Notes: a model not told the origin generated them from the sequence alone. A stretch of DNA of 64,000 bases from Luidia sarsii (GCA_949987565.1 OX465114.1:7966933-8030932); one strand, 5' to 3'; positions 33,185 to 46,559 are shown, numbered from the stretch's first letter. Numbers and translations are program-made.

Positions 33185-33680
33185 AGAAAAAGAGAGAGAG
33201 AGAGAGAGAGAGAGAGCGAGGAGACAGAGACAGAGACAGAGACAGAGACAGACAGACATACAGAGAGACAGAGGCAGAGAGAACTGGATAGAAGAGGGGA
33301 AATAGACAGATGATGAAGGAGAGAGAGGGAGAGAGACAGATGGTGGAGGAGAGGAAGAGAGATGATGAGAGGGAAAGGTGGAGAGAGAGAGGGGGAGAGA
33401 GAGGTCGGAAGAAAAAGGGAGATAGAGGAAGAGGGGGAGAGAGGGGAGAGGGAGAGAGACAGAGAGGGATATGTGGATAGAGAGGAGGAGGGAGGTAGGG
33501 AGAGAGAGAGTGAGTAAGATATAGAGAGGGGGAGAGGGAGAGAGACCGAGAGAGGGAGAGGCGGAGAGAGAGGGGTGAGAAAGGTAGGGAGATAGAGGGA
33601 GGTAGCGTGAGAGAGGGGGAGAGAGGGGTAGAGAGGGGAGAGTGAGAGAGACCGAGAGAGGGAGGTGACGAGAGAGAAGA
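33128..33680. repeat. GA-rich tract
   Basis: Pure (GA)n at about 33129-33172, a G9 run, further (GA)n, then GACAGA and GGGAGAGA minisatellite-like sequence. Long serine/proline/leucine frames on the minus strand are artefacts of the tract. Confidence 0.93.
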
Positions 33681-34049
33681 AAATACCTCTTGGATAATGG
33701 ATCGCGTGCATCTCAGCTCCCACGCTGAGAGCTGCAGATTGTTTTTTCGATCAAGTAAACTCTGCTTCCTATAACTCTCGTTTATAATCCAATTTCGGCC
33801 GTGTCCAGGTTCAGCCAACTGAAGGCGACTAGTCTACCAAACCAATGTACTAACCTCGTCATTATTCTTCCATAATTATTCTTTGGACATTGGTTAGTTT
33901 TTCAGCTATCCAAAAAAATCTATACTTGTACCATTGCTATCTCTAGCTCTTCCTTCTTCTCCTTTTTTCCCCCTTACAAAAAAAATCGGCACCTTGACGT
34001 TTGTGTTACACTAATTTAGGCTGCATTACAAAATGACTAATATACCACA

Positions 34050-34130
34050 AATGATGCAAACTGCTTACTTATTTTCATGACTGCAATGCAAATCTCAACA
34101 AGGAAGGGCCTGGCGTTTCGACCCTGAGTA
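34050..34130 (+). repeat. Fragment of the GTGGGCC foldback family
   Basis: ATGCAAACTGCTTACTTATTTTC...GGGCCTGGCGTTTCGACCCTGAG aligns with 10453-10525. It is interrupted by the foldback element that follows. A matching opposite arm (AGACAGGTCCTGCTAGGATC + TGAACGTC) lies at 34397-34425, as if the foldback at 34124-34316 had inserted into this older element. Confidence 0.6.
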
Positions 34131-34316
34131 TGGAACGTTTGCGGTGACACCGTGTAACACTTCTCTTTCGAGAAGGAGTGCGGCTCTGAAAAGAGCCGGT
34201 CATTCTCTTGAAATCTCCTCTCTGAGTTACCGGCTCTTTTCAGAGCCACACTCACTCCTTCTCGGAAGAGGAATGTTACATGCATGCATGGTGTCACCGC
34301 AAACCTTCCGCTCAGT
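34124..34316. mobile_element. Foldback MITE, GTTTGCGGTGACACC family
   Basis: Inverted arms carry GTTTGCGGTGACACCGTGTA outside and GGCTCTGAAAAGAGCCGGT inside. The outer block is shared with the palindrome at 36985-37231 and the half copy near 16920-16960. The inner arm contains its own small hairpin. Confidence 0.82.
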
Positions 34317-34625
34317 ATTTCCATCATGCAAACCTTCAGGTCAAGTCTAGTTTCGACCCTAAGAGAACTTTTTTCTCGGGGTCGGCTGTCACTGAGACAG
34401 GTCCTGCTAGGATCTGAACGTCCCTCTTCGTTTCTGACAATATTTTCCGGCTGGAAAACGTTGGTAGGGAGAATTTGCCGCCACGGGGTATGGATCAGAA
34501 CAAACATGAAACGCTTTATAGAGTTTAGACAGGACCGTTCGTGTCGACATGAAAATAAGGGATGTTTCCATCAGCAGCGTGAAAGAGCCTGTACGGGTTT
34601 CGATGGGGGAATCGAGATAAATTAG

Positions 34626-35380
34626 ACAGGTAAAAGGGTGGGAAGTTGGGGGCGGGGGTCGGTCGGGGCAAATTAAGGATTCGCTGTAACAGTTGACCAT
34701 CTGGAAAATGGTTCTTTGTGTTTTGTTCTCACAAGAGCGTGTGCACAGCCCTATCGCCCTCTCCCTCCAGTCCTAGCTCGTGCGATCTATCTGATCTATC
34801 TGACAGGAAGCAGGCTCAATCTGCAGGGGAAAACAAACCCAATCTTTTCAAAACGACGGGTACACCAACGACAGTAGCAACAGTTGCAATTGCAGCAACA
34901 GCGAACAACAGCAACAGCGAACAACAGCAACAGCGAACACCCCTTTGGGCTAGCCAGGTTTTGCAACACGGGCGATTCACAATAGTGCGCCCTCAAGAGT
35001 TTGCAACGCGTTGGCCAATCACAAAGCGCGGAAAGCTTCGTTTTGCATGGCATTATTATTATTTTTTTTTTTTTTAAGACCACCGCATTCACTTTGTTAT
35101 CCCCTTTTCGCTCTCAATTCCGAAGCTCGATAAGCTCAACCTCACATGGGCAGATCTCAAAAGCACCGTGCTGTGCCGTAATCTTCTTCTGGCACGAATC
35201 GCATCTTCCTTGCAGGCAGTTCCCAGTCCCACGTATAGTTCGTCAAAGCTCCTTAGTCTTCGTCCCAAGCCTCATAAGTAGAAAGGGCAAGGAACACGGG
35301 CCGCCTTGGGTAAAAAAAAAAATTCAAAACGATTCGCGATCACGTAGCGCGGAAGCCGTACACGGAAGCACTTAACAAAA
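34626..35380. other. Intergenic, CAG/AAC-rich and promoter-like words
   Basis: A short AACAGC/CAACAG run (34870-34940) is followed by TTGGCCAATCACAAAGCGCGG at about 35014 (a CCAAT word in both orientations) and a T-rich stretch. No gene is supported. Confidence 0.45.
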
Positions 35381-35439
35381 TGTCACGCATGCAGGGGAGA
35401 GGAGAGGAGGAGGGGGGTGGGGGTTCGCCTTAGTCTTCG

Positions 35440-35700
35440 AATCCAGTCGCCTAAAGACAAGAGCACACTCCGCGGCCGTAATGGAAGAGGCGTCTCGTGT
35501 TCACGTGGGACGGAAGTCCTACGAGCACTCAGCGTCCGCGCCCCGACTACGTGAGCGGCATGCGACGAGGCCCGCCGAGTGGTCGCGGGCTGTCTGCGGC
35601 GATCTATTTTATAGTCTGGCGTCCGCTCCCCATCCCTCTCGGCCAGCGGCGATGCCGTACGGCAACCGTCTGGTCGGAGTCGGGTTTCCACTCGACCACT
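35440..35700. other. CpG-rich patch
   Basis: Dense CpG (CGCGGCCG, CGTCCGCG, GTCGCGGGC) with open frames on both strands (up to 110 codons on the minus strand), none recognisable. It could be a promoter-associated unmethylated patch or an exon. There is no splice or domain evidence for either. Confidence 0.35.
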
Positions 35701-35752
35701 ACCATCATCACTCATCAGCTACATCACTAAATTGAAAATATCGAAAATTTAA

Positions 35753-35756
<4 letters not shown>

Positions 35757-35783
<27 letters not shown>

Positions 35784-36145
35784 AAGAAGACTTTTTTTGA
35801 CTTTTTTAAAGGAGAACTTTATTTCAATCTTTTGAAAATAACCGAAACAAAACAAACCAAAATAAACAATATTTACAAGTAAGACTTGAAAATAATCAAC
35901 TAAATAAATGAATATAACAAAATTAAACAATAAACATAGGAGAGAAATCATATGTATAATAGCGAAACATATAAGAAGAAGAATATACTGAAGAAGAAGA
36001 AGAAGAAGAAGAAGAAGAAGAAGAAGAAGAAGAAGAAGAAGAAGAAGAAGAAGAAGAAGAAGAAGAAGAAGAAGAAGAAGAAGAAGAAGAAGAAGAAGAA
36101 GAAGAAGAAGAAGAAGAAGAAGAAGAAGAAGAAGAAGCAAAAAAA
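35757..36145. repeat. (AAG)n microsatellite blocks
   Basis: (GAA)n at 35755-35790 and a nearly uninterrupted run of about 45 triplets at 35993-36137. Poly-K, poly-S, poly-L and poly-F frames here are artefacts. GAA/TTC runs of this length can form triplex DNA. Confidence 0.97.
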
Positions 36146-36539
36146 AAAAAAGGAGAAAGCAAGAAAGAAAGGAAGGAGGAAGACGAAAATGACGCGGGTC
36201 CGGAAAGAAGGAGAAATGCTTCCGAACAAGATTTTTTTTACGACTGACCTATTGCCTAGCAATGTCTTTATAATAACGGTTGAGGACTGATCGATTATTG
36301 TGTGGTGTTCCGTAATTACAAAGGTGCGCTCCGAACCGACAAGGGTAATTCCTCCGTCTGCCCTTAGGCCTTTCAGGCTCTTCCGGTGCCGAGCCAAAAG
36401 CTCACGCTCATTTTTTTTTTGTCTGCCGTCTGTTTTAAAGTGACCATGCATCGACAAGCATCGACAAGCAAAAATGTATCGAGCGAACGAGCCGTAGACT
36501 CGTGTGAAACAACAGCAATATATTTTTGGTTCTTCACCT

Positions 36540-36840
36540 GCATCAACTTCGTGCGATCCGCGAGCTGCTGCTGTAGCCAGGTTGACAACAAATTGGTTGT
36601 TTGCATCTGAATGAAAGCGGGGTGTGATCCCGGCATATGATTATACAGCAGTTAATGGTTGAATTGCTTCAGACTGGCGCTCCCACCCAGGCAAAGACTA
36701 GTTGACTATTTGGGAAGCCCACCATTATTTTAAGGGCTGGATATATAGCTCAGATGGAAGAGCACTGGTACGTTAGTCCAAAGGTCTCGTGTTGAAGTCC
36801 TGGTCCAGTCAAAGTTTTCTTTGCCAATTTTTCAATTTGT
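36540..36840 (+). mobile_element. tRNA-derived SINE copy with upstream body
   Basis: 36550-36734 matches the body at 16770-17085 (GAGCTGC, GTAGCCAGGTT, GAATGAAAGCG, TACAGCAGTTAATGGTTGAA, GGCAAAGACTA) but lacks the foldback half present there. 36735-36811 is the tRNA-like head: GGCTGGATATATAGCTCAGATGG, a degraded B box GTGTTGAAGTCC, and the usual AAAGTTTTCTTTG follow-on. The extra ATAT in the head shows decay. Confidence 0.7.
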
Positions 36841-36984
36841 TCTTTACTGATGACAGTTTAGGAGAGCCTCTGGTTAGTGACTTAATTCGCTTTGAGGCAA
36901 TCCTTCAGGGGTGTTAGCAGATTGTTTGGTTGTATTCATGTTTCTACTGTTTGAGATTTGAAGGTTTGCATGGTGAGAATAGCA

Positions 36985-37231
36985 GGATAAATAGGTTTGC
37001 GGTGACACCATGTAAATTCTCTTTTGTGAGTAAATGTGGTTCTGAAAAGAACTGGAGGAACTCGACGTTCCGAACAGTGTACTCTGCTCGTCTTCAGGAG
37101 CCGTAGACGAACAGCTCCCGAAGACGAACAGAGTACACTGTTCGAAACGTCGAGTTCCTCCGGTTCTTTTCAGAACCACACTTTACTCACAAAAGATAAT
37201 TTACACGGTGTCACCGCAAACCTATTCATCC
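36985..37231. mobile_element. 247-bp foldback MITE with CGAAACGTC core
   Basis: Arms of about 110 bp: outer AATAGGTTTGCGGTGACACC, middle GGTTCTGAAAAGAAC, inner AACTCGACGTT.CGAACAGTG. The right arm reads CGAAGACGAACAGAGTACACTGTTCGAAACGTC, which parallels CTGAAGACGAGCACAGTACA... at 16849. The two arms have diverged slightly. Confidence 0.88.
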
Positions 37232-38270
37232 TTTCTACTGTTTGTTTGCTTTTGGACTTTGTGCTCGTGCCTGTTGAATACATGAGAAATAATCAATGAT
37301 AATCTTTACGTATAATGGTCACCTACTATAGGGTAGCTACGTATTTCAATATACCTTTCAATTTCGCCTACCGGTACTTCCCAATTACCAAGAATAACCA
37401 CCCGCCCTCTGCTTTAGTACGTGCATGTACTCGGTGGCCTATGTGAATTTTAAAGAACAATAATGAAATACGTAATTCGCGACGGTACAGGATCGACGCC
37501 CTACCCTCTTACAGGGCATCCACTCAGAGTATGATCTATAACGTACACGGGATATTGGCCGCGAGCACACAAGATGGCGGCTTCCGTGGCAACCGAATTG
37601 GCTCCGTGCGCCAATTTAAAAACCCGTGGCCAATGCAATGCCCGAGACGGGGACCTAAATTTCGATGCGATATGGTCTCGGCAACCCGCCAATACCCCCC
37701 CCCCCCACACACACACACACCCTTCCAGGAGCTCCGGCCTTATCCGCGCAATCGCTCACGGAGGGGGATAGGAAGGACGGAGGTCGTGAGGCCGCCCCGT
37801 AAGAAAAATGTCACGGCGCGACCCTCCCTCCTCCCATGCAATCCCCGCACGGGAAAGAAGTGCCATCGTTCCCGCTACGCTCGGCGCCCCGGCTAATAAA
37901 TCACCGCTAAGTCGGGATCAGTGGCGGGGAGGGAGATAAAAAAAAAAGATTAAAAAAAAAAGGAGTTTACGGGCAGATTGAGAGAGGGGATGGCGAGTGG
38001 GGCAGGGCTATCACCTCTTAGTCGGAGGGGACCCTAGCGAAATCTGGTAATTATGAGGATTGGTGGGGCGGGGGGGGGGGGAGATGGAGGGAGCATACAT
38101 CAGGCCGCACGCACGGCGAGGTGGTTATTGCTTACTTCTGTGGACGAGGCGTCGGGGGCGCACGCAGTGAGTGGCAATCAAATTGAACTGCGATTGCGGA
38201 CGGAGAAGAGCTCGCGCGCGATTTCGATCAGGCTCGCTGCGTGGAGTCACCTCCGTCCCCGTTATGTGTG
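37232..38270. other. Intergenic sequence, no supported gene
   Basis: CpG-rich at 37540-37910 with an ACAAGATGGCGGCTTCC start word at 37570 and a C10/(CA)n run near 37690. Open frames of 60-121 codons overlap on both strands and lack domains. Confidence 0.45.
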
Positions 38271-38271
38271 T

Positions 38272-39035
<764 letters not shown>

Positions 39036-39403
39036 ACAAGCACCCTCTCCGATTCATAGCACAAAATCCCACGAGATAGACTCGGCGTAAAAGCCGCGAG
39101 GTGAAGATGCATTAAGACGGAGTGGAGGTGCTAGGAATCGGCCGATTGGAACGGCGACTGCATGGACGCATGGACGGACGGCAGGCCAGGGGACTCGACA
39201 GGGAGCGGAGCGAGAGTGGAGTGCGGGCTGCAGGGAGGTGAGGTGAGGTGGTATGGGGGGAGGCCCGGGGTGCTGTCGATTTGATGACAGATTGCTGACG
39301 GCGATTACGGGAATCAGAGGTGGGGGTGGTGGTGGCGATGGAGACAGACGGGAGACTGACAGGGCCACGACGGTGGCACAGTGGCGATGAGGAAGTGGAG
39401 GAG

Positions 39404-40410
39404 GGGATAGGAAGAAAAAGAGAGAGAGAGGCGATGGGATGGACGGCAGAAGGAAAGAGGAAGGGATGAAGGAAAAGAAGGTGCAGGGAAGAGGGCAGGT
39501 TGGTGGAGGGGAGATGGAAGGGGGAGAGGGCGGGTGAAGGAAGTTAGGAAAGTACGAGAGCTGGTTAGGCTCCAAGGTGCTTGAGAGGAGGAGGGGGAGG
39601 AGGAGGAGGAGAGGATAGGAAGAAAGAGAGAGAGGCGATGGGATGGACGGCAGAAGGAAAGAGGAAAGATGAAGGAAAAGAAGATGCAGGGAAGAGGGCA
39701 GGTTGGTGGAGGGGAGATGGAAGGGGGAGAGGGCGGGTGAAGGAAGTTAGGAAAGTACGAGAACTGGTTAGGCTCCAAGGTGCTTGAGAGGAGGAGGGGG
39801 AGGAGGAGGAGGAGGAGGAGGAGGAGGGGATAGGGAGAAAAAGAGAGAGAGGGGTGATGGGATGGACGGCGGAAGGAAAGAGGAAGGATGAAAGAAAAGA
39901 AGATGCAGGGAAGAGGGCAGGTTGGTGGAGGGGAGATGGAAGGGGGAGAGGGCGGGTGAAGGAAGTTAGGAAAGTACGAGAGCTGATTAGGCTCCAAGGT
40001 GCTTGAGAGGAGGAGGGGGAGGAGGAGGAGGAGGAGGAGGAGGAGGGGATAGGAAGAAAGAGAGAGAGAGGCGATGAGATGGACGGCAGAAGGAAAGAGG
40101 AAGGGATGAAGGAAAAGAAGATGCAGGGAAGAGGGCAGGTTGGTGGAGGGGAGATGGAAGGGGGAGAGGGCGGGTGAAGGAAGTTAGGAAAGTACGAGAG
40201 CTGATTAGGCTCCAAGGTGCTTGAGAGGAGGAGGGGAGGAGGAGGAGGAGGAGGAGGAGGAGGAGGAGGGGATAGGAAGAAAGAGAGAGAGGCGATGAGA
40301 TGGACGGCAGAAGGAAAGAGGAAGGGATGAAGGAAAAGAAGATGCAGGGAAGAGGGCAGGTTGGTGGAGGGGGGATGGAGGGGGAGAGGGCGGGTGAAGG
40401 AGGACGAGGG
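39404..40410 (+). repeat. Minisatellite, five units of 204-221 bp
   Basis: Landmark ATGGGATGGACGGCAG (or ATGAGATGG...) recurs at about 39434, 39638, 39857, 40074 and 40295. Unit length varies mainly through the (GAG)n segment. The homologous array in copy 2 (51880-52410) has three units. Proline/serine-rich minus-strand frames of 173-332 codons are translations of the repeat. Confidence 0.92.
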
Positions 40411-41237
40411 GGTGGGGCGAGGGGAGTTCCAGGTATACGAGGAGGCAAAAGAAGAGGGGGAGGAGCACAGGAGGAGAATATGATGAGGTGGATGAGAGGG
40501 ATGGGGTGAGGGATGAGAGGATGGTAGTGATAGTGAGGATGGACGAGAACGAGGTGCATGCATGGTGAGGATGAGGTGGATGTGGCCGATGTAAAGGCTT
40601 GGCCTGGATTTGGGATTCTAGTTACAGGACCTCTCCTACCCCTGAACTAAGCCACAAGCTACAGACATAACCACCCGGTCCGATTAGTCAACGTCACGGC
40701 AAGAGTAGAATCCTCGGTCGAATCGATCATAATCCCCGTGAACTGGGCGCGCGCGTACAGCTGCAGCCCCTGCCAGACAGGCACGGCGACCCGTCCCATC
40801 CGCGCCACCGGACGAGAATCGAAGAGTGAGCTCGCACGCACGCAGGCCAAGATCAATACCTCGAAAAAGTGTGCCAAATCCATACGGAGACAAAAAAAAA
40901 TGAAGTCGTTATGCAAATGTGACACGCGGGCCCCTAGGACCACCTTTCTGTCTCTGTGCGTGCATGCACGGTGTTAGGATTGGTGTTACTGATAAATTAT
41001 ACAAAAATTAAGAAAAATGGCAAAGTTGGTCGAATTTTTTTGTGGGGTAAAAAAGAATGATGGGGACTATCAAGTTGTTTTTTTCTTAATCTTCTTTCAT
41101 CTCATACCTTTTTGGTAGCCGCTTGTACCGAAGGACAAAATAATGATACACGGGAATGTGATTCTAGGTGAGGGACCGTAACAAAAATAATAATCAAGCG
41201 AAGCAAAAAGAAAACAAAAACAGGAGTGTTTTGTTGT
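40411..41237. other. Non-coding part of copy 1
   Basis: Mixed sequence with a CpG-rich stretch (40680-40870). Overlapping open frames on both strands have no domain. Copy 2 differs here by small indels, for example near 40975 against 52974. Confidence 0.45.
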
Positions 41238-41594
41238 GGTCGATTGAGGGCGCTGTTCAACTAAAAAGTTAAAAAGTATAGGCCTACGCCCCCCCCCTCC
41301 AAAAAAAATAATAATAAGTGAAGGGTTATACCATGGGCTCCATGCTTATGCGTTCGATTCTAACTAACATCTGCCACTTCACTCTATACTTTCCAATTCA
41401 ACCATAGTTTTGCCTCAAAATTTGCATAAAAGGCTGATTCGGACCCACGCCTTTAAAGATTCGTCAATAGAAATCATACTTAATTAATTTGTTTGGGGTG
41501 ACACGAAAATTCCGCACTCGTTTACCATTACCGAACCTCCTCCTGCCCTTCCTTGAAAAAAAAAATGGCGGCGATGTTGCGCCCTCTATCGACC
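41238..41594. mobile_element. Possible TIR element, GGTCGATNGAGGGCGC ends
   Basis: GGTCGATTGAGGGCGC at 41238 and GCGCCCTCTATCGACC at 41579-41594 are inverted with 15 of 16 bases matching, about 357 bp apart. The interior is AT-rich with no frame. The copy 2 equivalent is 53228-53585. GCGCCCTCT ends are common in dispersed repeats of marine animals (general impression). Confidence 0.5.
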
Positions 41595-44500
41595 GAAATT
41601 TGCTTGTATTACATTTCAACTAGTCCAGAAACGGTCCAAAAACCACGACGGCAGGAGTTTAAAAAGAATAATAAAAAAGGCACTTTCTCTTGAAACGGCA
41701 CAGATACACGATTCCCCCAGAACAGCCGAAACCATGGAAAAGGGATGTAACGAAAAAAGGAAGAGATTTAAGGAGCGCTTAACATTCAGACTGTAAGCCT
41801 CTTCGTGTGTGACGCACCGCATACTCAGCCGCACGCAACAGCGACGACACTCCCTTGCCCTCATCACGGAGCCCCTAATGCGTTGCCAAGGATACCGGTG
41901 ATACTATTCAATTTGACACGCTTGTGCATGAAACACAGGCCCGGTACACAACGGCGCGTCCCATTTGTGACGTGAGCGACCCTAAATTGACCTACCTTTT
42001 TTTCCGCACGACAGCGGGTTCCGTCCGTCTTGACACGGTCTTGGGCACCTGGCGTCAGCGTTAATTTACCGTGGGTTAGTTCGTCCGATGGGAAACGCCG
42101 GCTTACCTGCAAGGTCCTGTCTGGATCATTATAAGGCTATTATTACGGCTGGGAAGTACACACGACTCTGGCTATGGACGTATAATAAAGGTCTAAGTGA
42201 CACCACTAGCAGCTGTGGCCATGATGATGGCGCCCCATAGCTTTCTGCGTTACTTCCGGCCGTGCCCAATGAATAATAATAGAACAAGGCCGATATCAAG
42301 GCGCCCGCGCACTGTGCCAATATTGTATGGAACGCCAATCGGGCAAAATTCGAACACACAGAGTAAAACGATTGAAAACAGGCTTAATTTTTTGTATATC
42401 TTTTCTTTTATTGGATTAGTTTTTTTCCCCCGATGGTACAAGTAAACATGCACATCAGTGTATTCTATATTGTACACTATAAGATTTTTTTTTATTTTCA
42501 TACACTACAATCGTGCAGTGACAACACAATACAAACCACTCAAGCATGATCACCTGACTGATCATGTGATCTCCGTCGAATACATCAGTAGCAAAAAGGA
42601 GACATTTTGTTATTCAAGTTGAAAATATACCAGTTTCTCCAAAAGAACTGGACTGCCTTTCAAGAACCTGACTAATTAATAAAGTTACCTCTGTTTTGTT
42701 TTCCTCTTTGTTTTACTAAACATTAAATTCATTTCTCGTTTTGTTTACAATACTCTGTACACAGGCCCATTTCTCATGGTAAGTGTCCCCCAAAAATTCA
42801 ATGAAAATAACTTCCTCTTTTAAGTTTTCTTCTTTTAATCTTTTAATTACATGTACAATTATGTGTACGTGGTCCTGAATCTTTGAAAAAAAATAATAAG
42901 TAACTCATGTCATTTGTACACAATTTTTTCACCAATATTTACAAGCAATGTGAGTAGATCTCAATACATGGCCTTCTTTCCCGCTTCCAATCGTAGCAAA
43001 TTAAAAACGTAATTAAAAAACAAAACAAAAAACAGGAACAAACCAAAAAAGGGGACAAGCATTTCCATAATGCAAGCTGACAGTTTTCAAAATACCAAGC
43101 TGACACTGTCAAAACTCCATTGAAAAATACAAATATCATTAATTACATTCCTTCTTTAAAAGGTTAAGCATCATCACTTATCAATATCTTACAAAGTCCA
43201 TGGTTACCCAAATACTTCTTTTTATATATCTTCCCCAATTGTTTTTTTTTTTTTAAGAGTTTGCCCCCACAATCAGTATTTTCCGGTCATCTTTGTGTCT
43301 GTCCATGACAAGTCGCTTTGAGTACAAAACTGTATAAGCAGGATGACTTCTTGCCCTCTGTCAGCCATCTTACCACTCCACAGGACCAATTCACTGCAAA
43401 GCATGTAGTCATCTCTACAGGGAATTGGTATAGGAGCAGTAATATGAACCACCTTGCTCAACATACTCAATCATAAGCCACTAGCCATCCATCTCCCCCC
43501 AACCATACACACACAAAAAAAGACTGGCACCTGTCATTAAGTATCTGTGGCCCACTGCTATAACACTGTCCTGTTTCGGGGGACCAGACACTACTAGAGT
43601 TACCATGCAGTCGACTTTTTCATGTTTTCGGGTTTTCAGCAAAATTCAAACAAATATACGGTAATACAAGCTGATCTTCGACACAGCCAATCGTGGGGCT
43701 TCTTCCATCTCCAGGGTTTCTCAGCCCTGATTGGCCCATTCGTTTGAACAACTTCCCATGGGGCTACATGCAGAGACTCATTTTCTGAACTTTGCTGAAC
43801 ATCCGTTAATTTCCCCCGAATTCTCATCGATATCTAAAGTGGAAAACTGTCTGGGTATCTAATATTCCTGCCATCATAATTTTTTTAATTTTTTTCTTCT
43901 TTCGTTCTTTGGAAGAGTCCAAGTTGAGAGATAAAAAATAGGCATTTTCTACAAGGCTTGTTTTTTTATTTACAGGTAAACAAAGCAACATTATATAAAC
44001 TCTTCTTTTTCCCCATCTTTTTTTTTAAGGAACAGAACCAACTACGCTCAGTGCTTGTCTACAAATACAAATGCACCTCGTGGTCTTGAAAATACAGGAA
44101 AAACAAATTGCTGGAATGTTTTCTTTGCTTTCAACAGTTGTCAAAAAATAACAAGATCAAGGGGTACTTCTTAAAAAGGTCAAAGTGGAGGACAGCTCAG
44201 TAAAAAAACATATTACTGCAAAATCTTGAGAGAAAAAACAACAACCAAGAAACAAAAACTGCCCTGCTTCTTTTCAAAGGCTTCTGTTTCTCAGCCATAT
44301 GGCAAAAAGTAAAAAAATTAAAATAAAAACCTAGATAGCCCGTGCAGAATGCCAATAGTGTTTTGCCAATGGCATATTGGGCCAAAGGAAGGAGAAGTAG
44401 GAAATAAAAATCATAAGAAAAACAATAGCTTTTCCGCTTCGCAGTGGAAAAGCCAAAAAAACTCAGAACTGTAGATGGCCTGAAGTTTCGATCCCTGCAG

Positions 44501-45240
44501 GACCTTTCTCGATGGCAGAATATGAAAGAACAAAAGAATGTTTTGAAGCTCCTGAACTTTCCGATCATTCTGAAAGTCACCGGGTCACTCGTCTCCGAAA
44601 ATTCTACACTTCTGAGGGACATGAGACAGCACAGATTCGCCAAGGGATGAACTGATAAAAATGGTTCTTGATTTTTACAAAAAGGCCGCAAACAAACCTC
44701 TGTGTAACTTTTTCATAGTATGAGCTCAGCAGTTCAGGCAGTTCAGACGGAAATACTGTACACAGGGCTGCAGCTTGAAAAAACAACATTCCCGAATGGA
44801 TATGTTACTATTGCGTAGATTCCTTGAGACACCTGGGATGGATAACCCATTGTAAGTTGTGATAGGACATGCGGTACATCATTCATCGTCTTGCTATTGA
44901 TTGTAAGTAGGGACGACTTTGGTTAGATCAACCGCTTGCCGATGGTCGTGCATGCTACATGTGTACAAAGTCATGCTCCAAGATTCCATTTGAACAGTTC
45001 TCCTTGAAGCTCTTTCATAGCGGTTGCAGCAACAGAAGACAAAGGAAGGAGGCACAGAAAACATGACTGGCCAACCAAGCAACAAGGGCACATATAAGTC
45101 GCACAACAAAGCCAGTCACAGATTAAAGCATCTGAAATACGCATGTGCACGTATGCGGGTACCGCACTTTGATGAATAATGCCTGTGCTTTGGAGTTCAA
45201 GGAAAAAAGGATGGGTCATGCAGGATGTGGAAGATTTCGG
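41595..45240. other. AT-rich non-coding sequence in copy 1
   Basis: Short frames on both strands, none recognisable, including a 164-codon minus-strand frame at 44197-44691 that overlaps a repeat fragment. 41800-42120 is GC-richer. 42350-44450 reads like intron, UTR or intergenic DNA. A hairpin TAGCTTTTCCGCTTCGCAGTGGAAAAGC lies at about 44427-44453, followed by a CGTTTCGATCC-type foldback fragment (44480-44520). Confidence 0.5.
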
Positions 45241-45269
45241 GCCTAGGTAATTTGGGGAAAGACAGAGGA

Positions 45270-45745
45270 TAAAGAGAGAGAGAGTGAGAGACAGACATAT
45301 AGAGGCAGACAGAGACAGATGGGAATAGAGAGAGAGAGGATGGAAAGAGGAAAGACAGTGATAGAGGAAGAGAGACCGAGTGATAAAGAGGACGGGAGAG
45401 ACAAATAGAGAGGGGCAGGGGAAAGAGAGACATACATAATGTAGAGAGAGGGGAGGGAGAGAGGAGGGAGAGAGGAGGGAGAGAGGAGGGAGAGAGACAC
45501 ACACAGAGGGAGAGAGAAAGAAAGGGGGAGGGAGAGGAGGGAGAGAGAGGACACAGAGAGGGAGAGAGATCACACACAGAGGCAGAGAGAAATAGAGGAA
45601 GAGAGAGAGGGAGACACACAGAGGGAGAGAGAGAGAGAGAGAGAGAGGAGACAGAGAGAGAGAGGGGGAGGGAAAGAGAAAGAGAGGGTGGGAGACACAG
45701 AGGGAGAGAGAAAGAGAGGGAGAGAGAGGGAAATGGAGGAAATGG
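45270..45745. repeat. GA-rich tract in copy 1
   Basis: Purine tract of GAGA, GGGAGAGA and GACACACAGAGG blocks. Copy 2 equivalent 57260-57715 is slightly shorter. Long CT-frame ORFs on the minus strand (up to 288 codons) are artefacts. A second GA run lies at 46100-46215. Confidence 0.92.
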
Positions 45746-46559
45746 AAGAGGAAGTCAAATATCTGAATATGCCAAACTGCTTCCCACTGACGCTGCCTCA
45801 GAACCCCATGTGCTGTCCAATCGACATCATTTTCCATCCGACAAGATCATTATCCTTGACTGCATTAGGAGAGGAGGAAGAGAGGGAGGGAGGGGGGAGG
45901 GAAAGGAGGGGAAATATGACTGCGACGTAACCCAATGCCTCTCATCCACTTGACAGATAAAAAAAGATGTAAAAAAAAAGATTCTGCAAAATCGTTCTCT
46001 GAAAATGCCCATGCCTTCTCTGCTCCGAGTGCTCCGAGCCTTCTGTCCTTGGCTGTGCACGAATCGATTAAAAACTGACCATGTAGAACACGGTAGGAGA
46101 AAAGGAGGGAGAGAGAGAGGAGAGAAAGAGAGAGAGGAGAGAGAAAGAGAGGAGAGAAAGAGAGGAGAGAGAGAGAGAGAGAGAGGGGGAGAGAGAGGGG
46201 GAGAGAGAGGAGGGCAATACATCATGTGTACTATCAGGGGGGAAGTACGAGAAATGCTGGAAAACACTGCAACTGTTTGACCGGCTGGCCTACGACAAGC
46301 ACAAAGTCCAGTGATGAACACAGGACAGTGGCAGCAGCAGCAGTAGCAGAAAGGAGCACCTCAGACCACCCCTCCAGACCCCCCCTCGAAACCCCCCCCC
46401 CCCAAACAATTCCGCCGTCTTTCAACGTCCACAAATAAAAATGAAGAAGAGGAGAATCATTATGTCCCATCCCCCACACACCCCCTAACCCCTCGTCACC
46501 ATCTCACATGCGTGACCTGGCCGCGCCACTTGGCTACGAATCACACTTGACAGGCGGAT

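Noticed and set aside
33045..33818. 257-codon minus-strand protein
   Set aside because: Translation of a GA tract on the opposite strand; no domain.
35948..36457. Poly-F/poly-K/poly-S proteins
   Set aside because: Frames of an AAG microsatellite.
39565..40563. 332-codon proline-rich minus-strand protein
   Set aside because: Open because a purine-rich minisatellite has no stops on the other strand; unit length varies (204-221 bp) and is not always a multiple of 3.
44197..44691. 164-codon minus-strand frame conserved in both copies
   Set aside because: Conservation is explained by the duplication; it overlaps a foldback fragment and has no motif.
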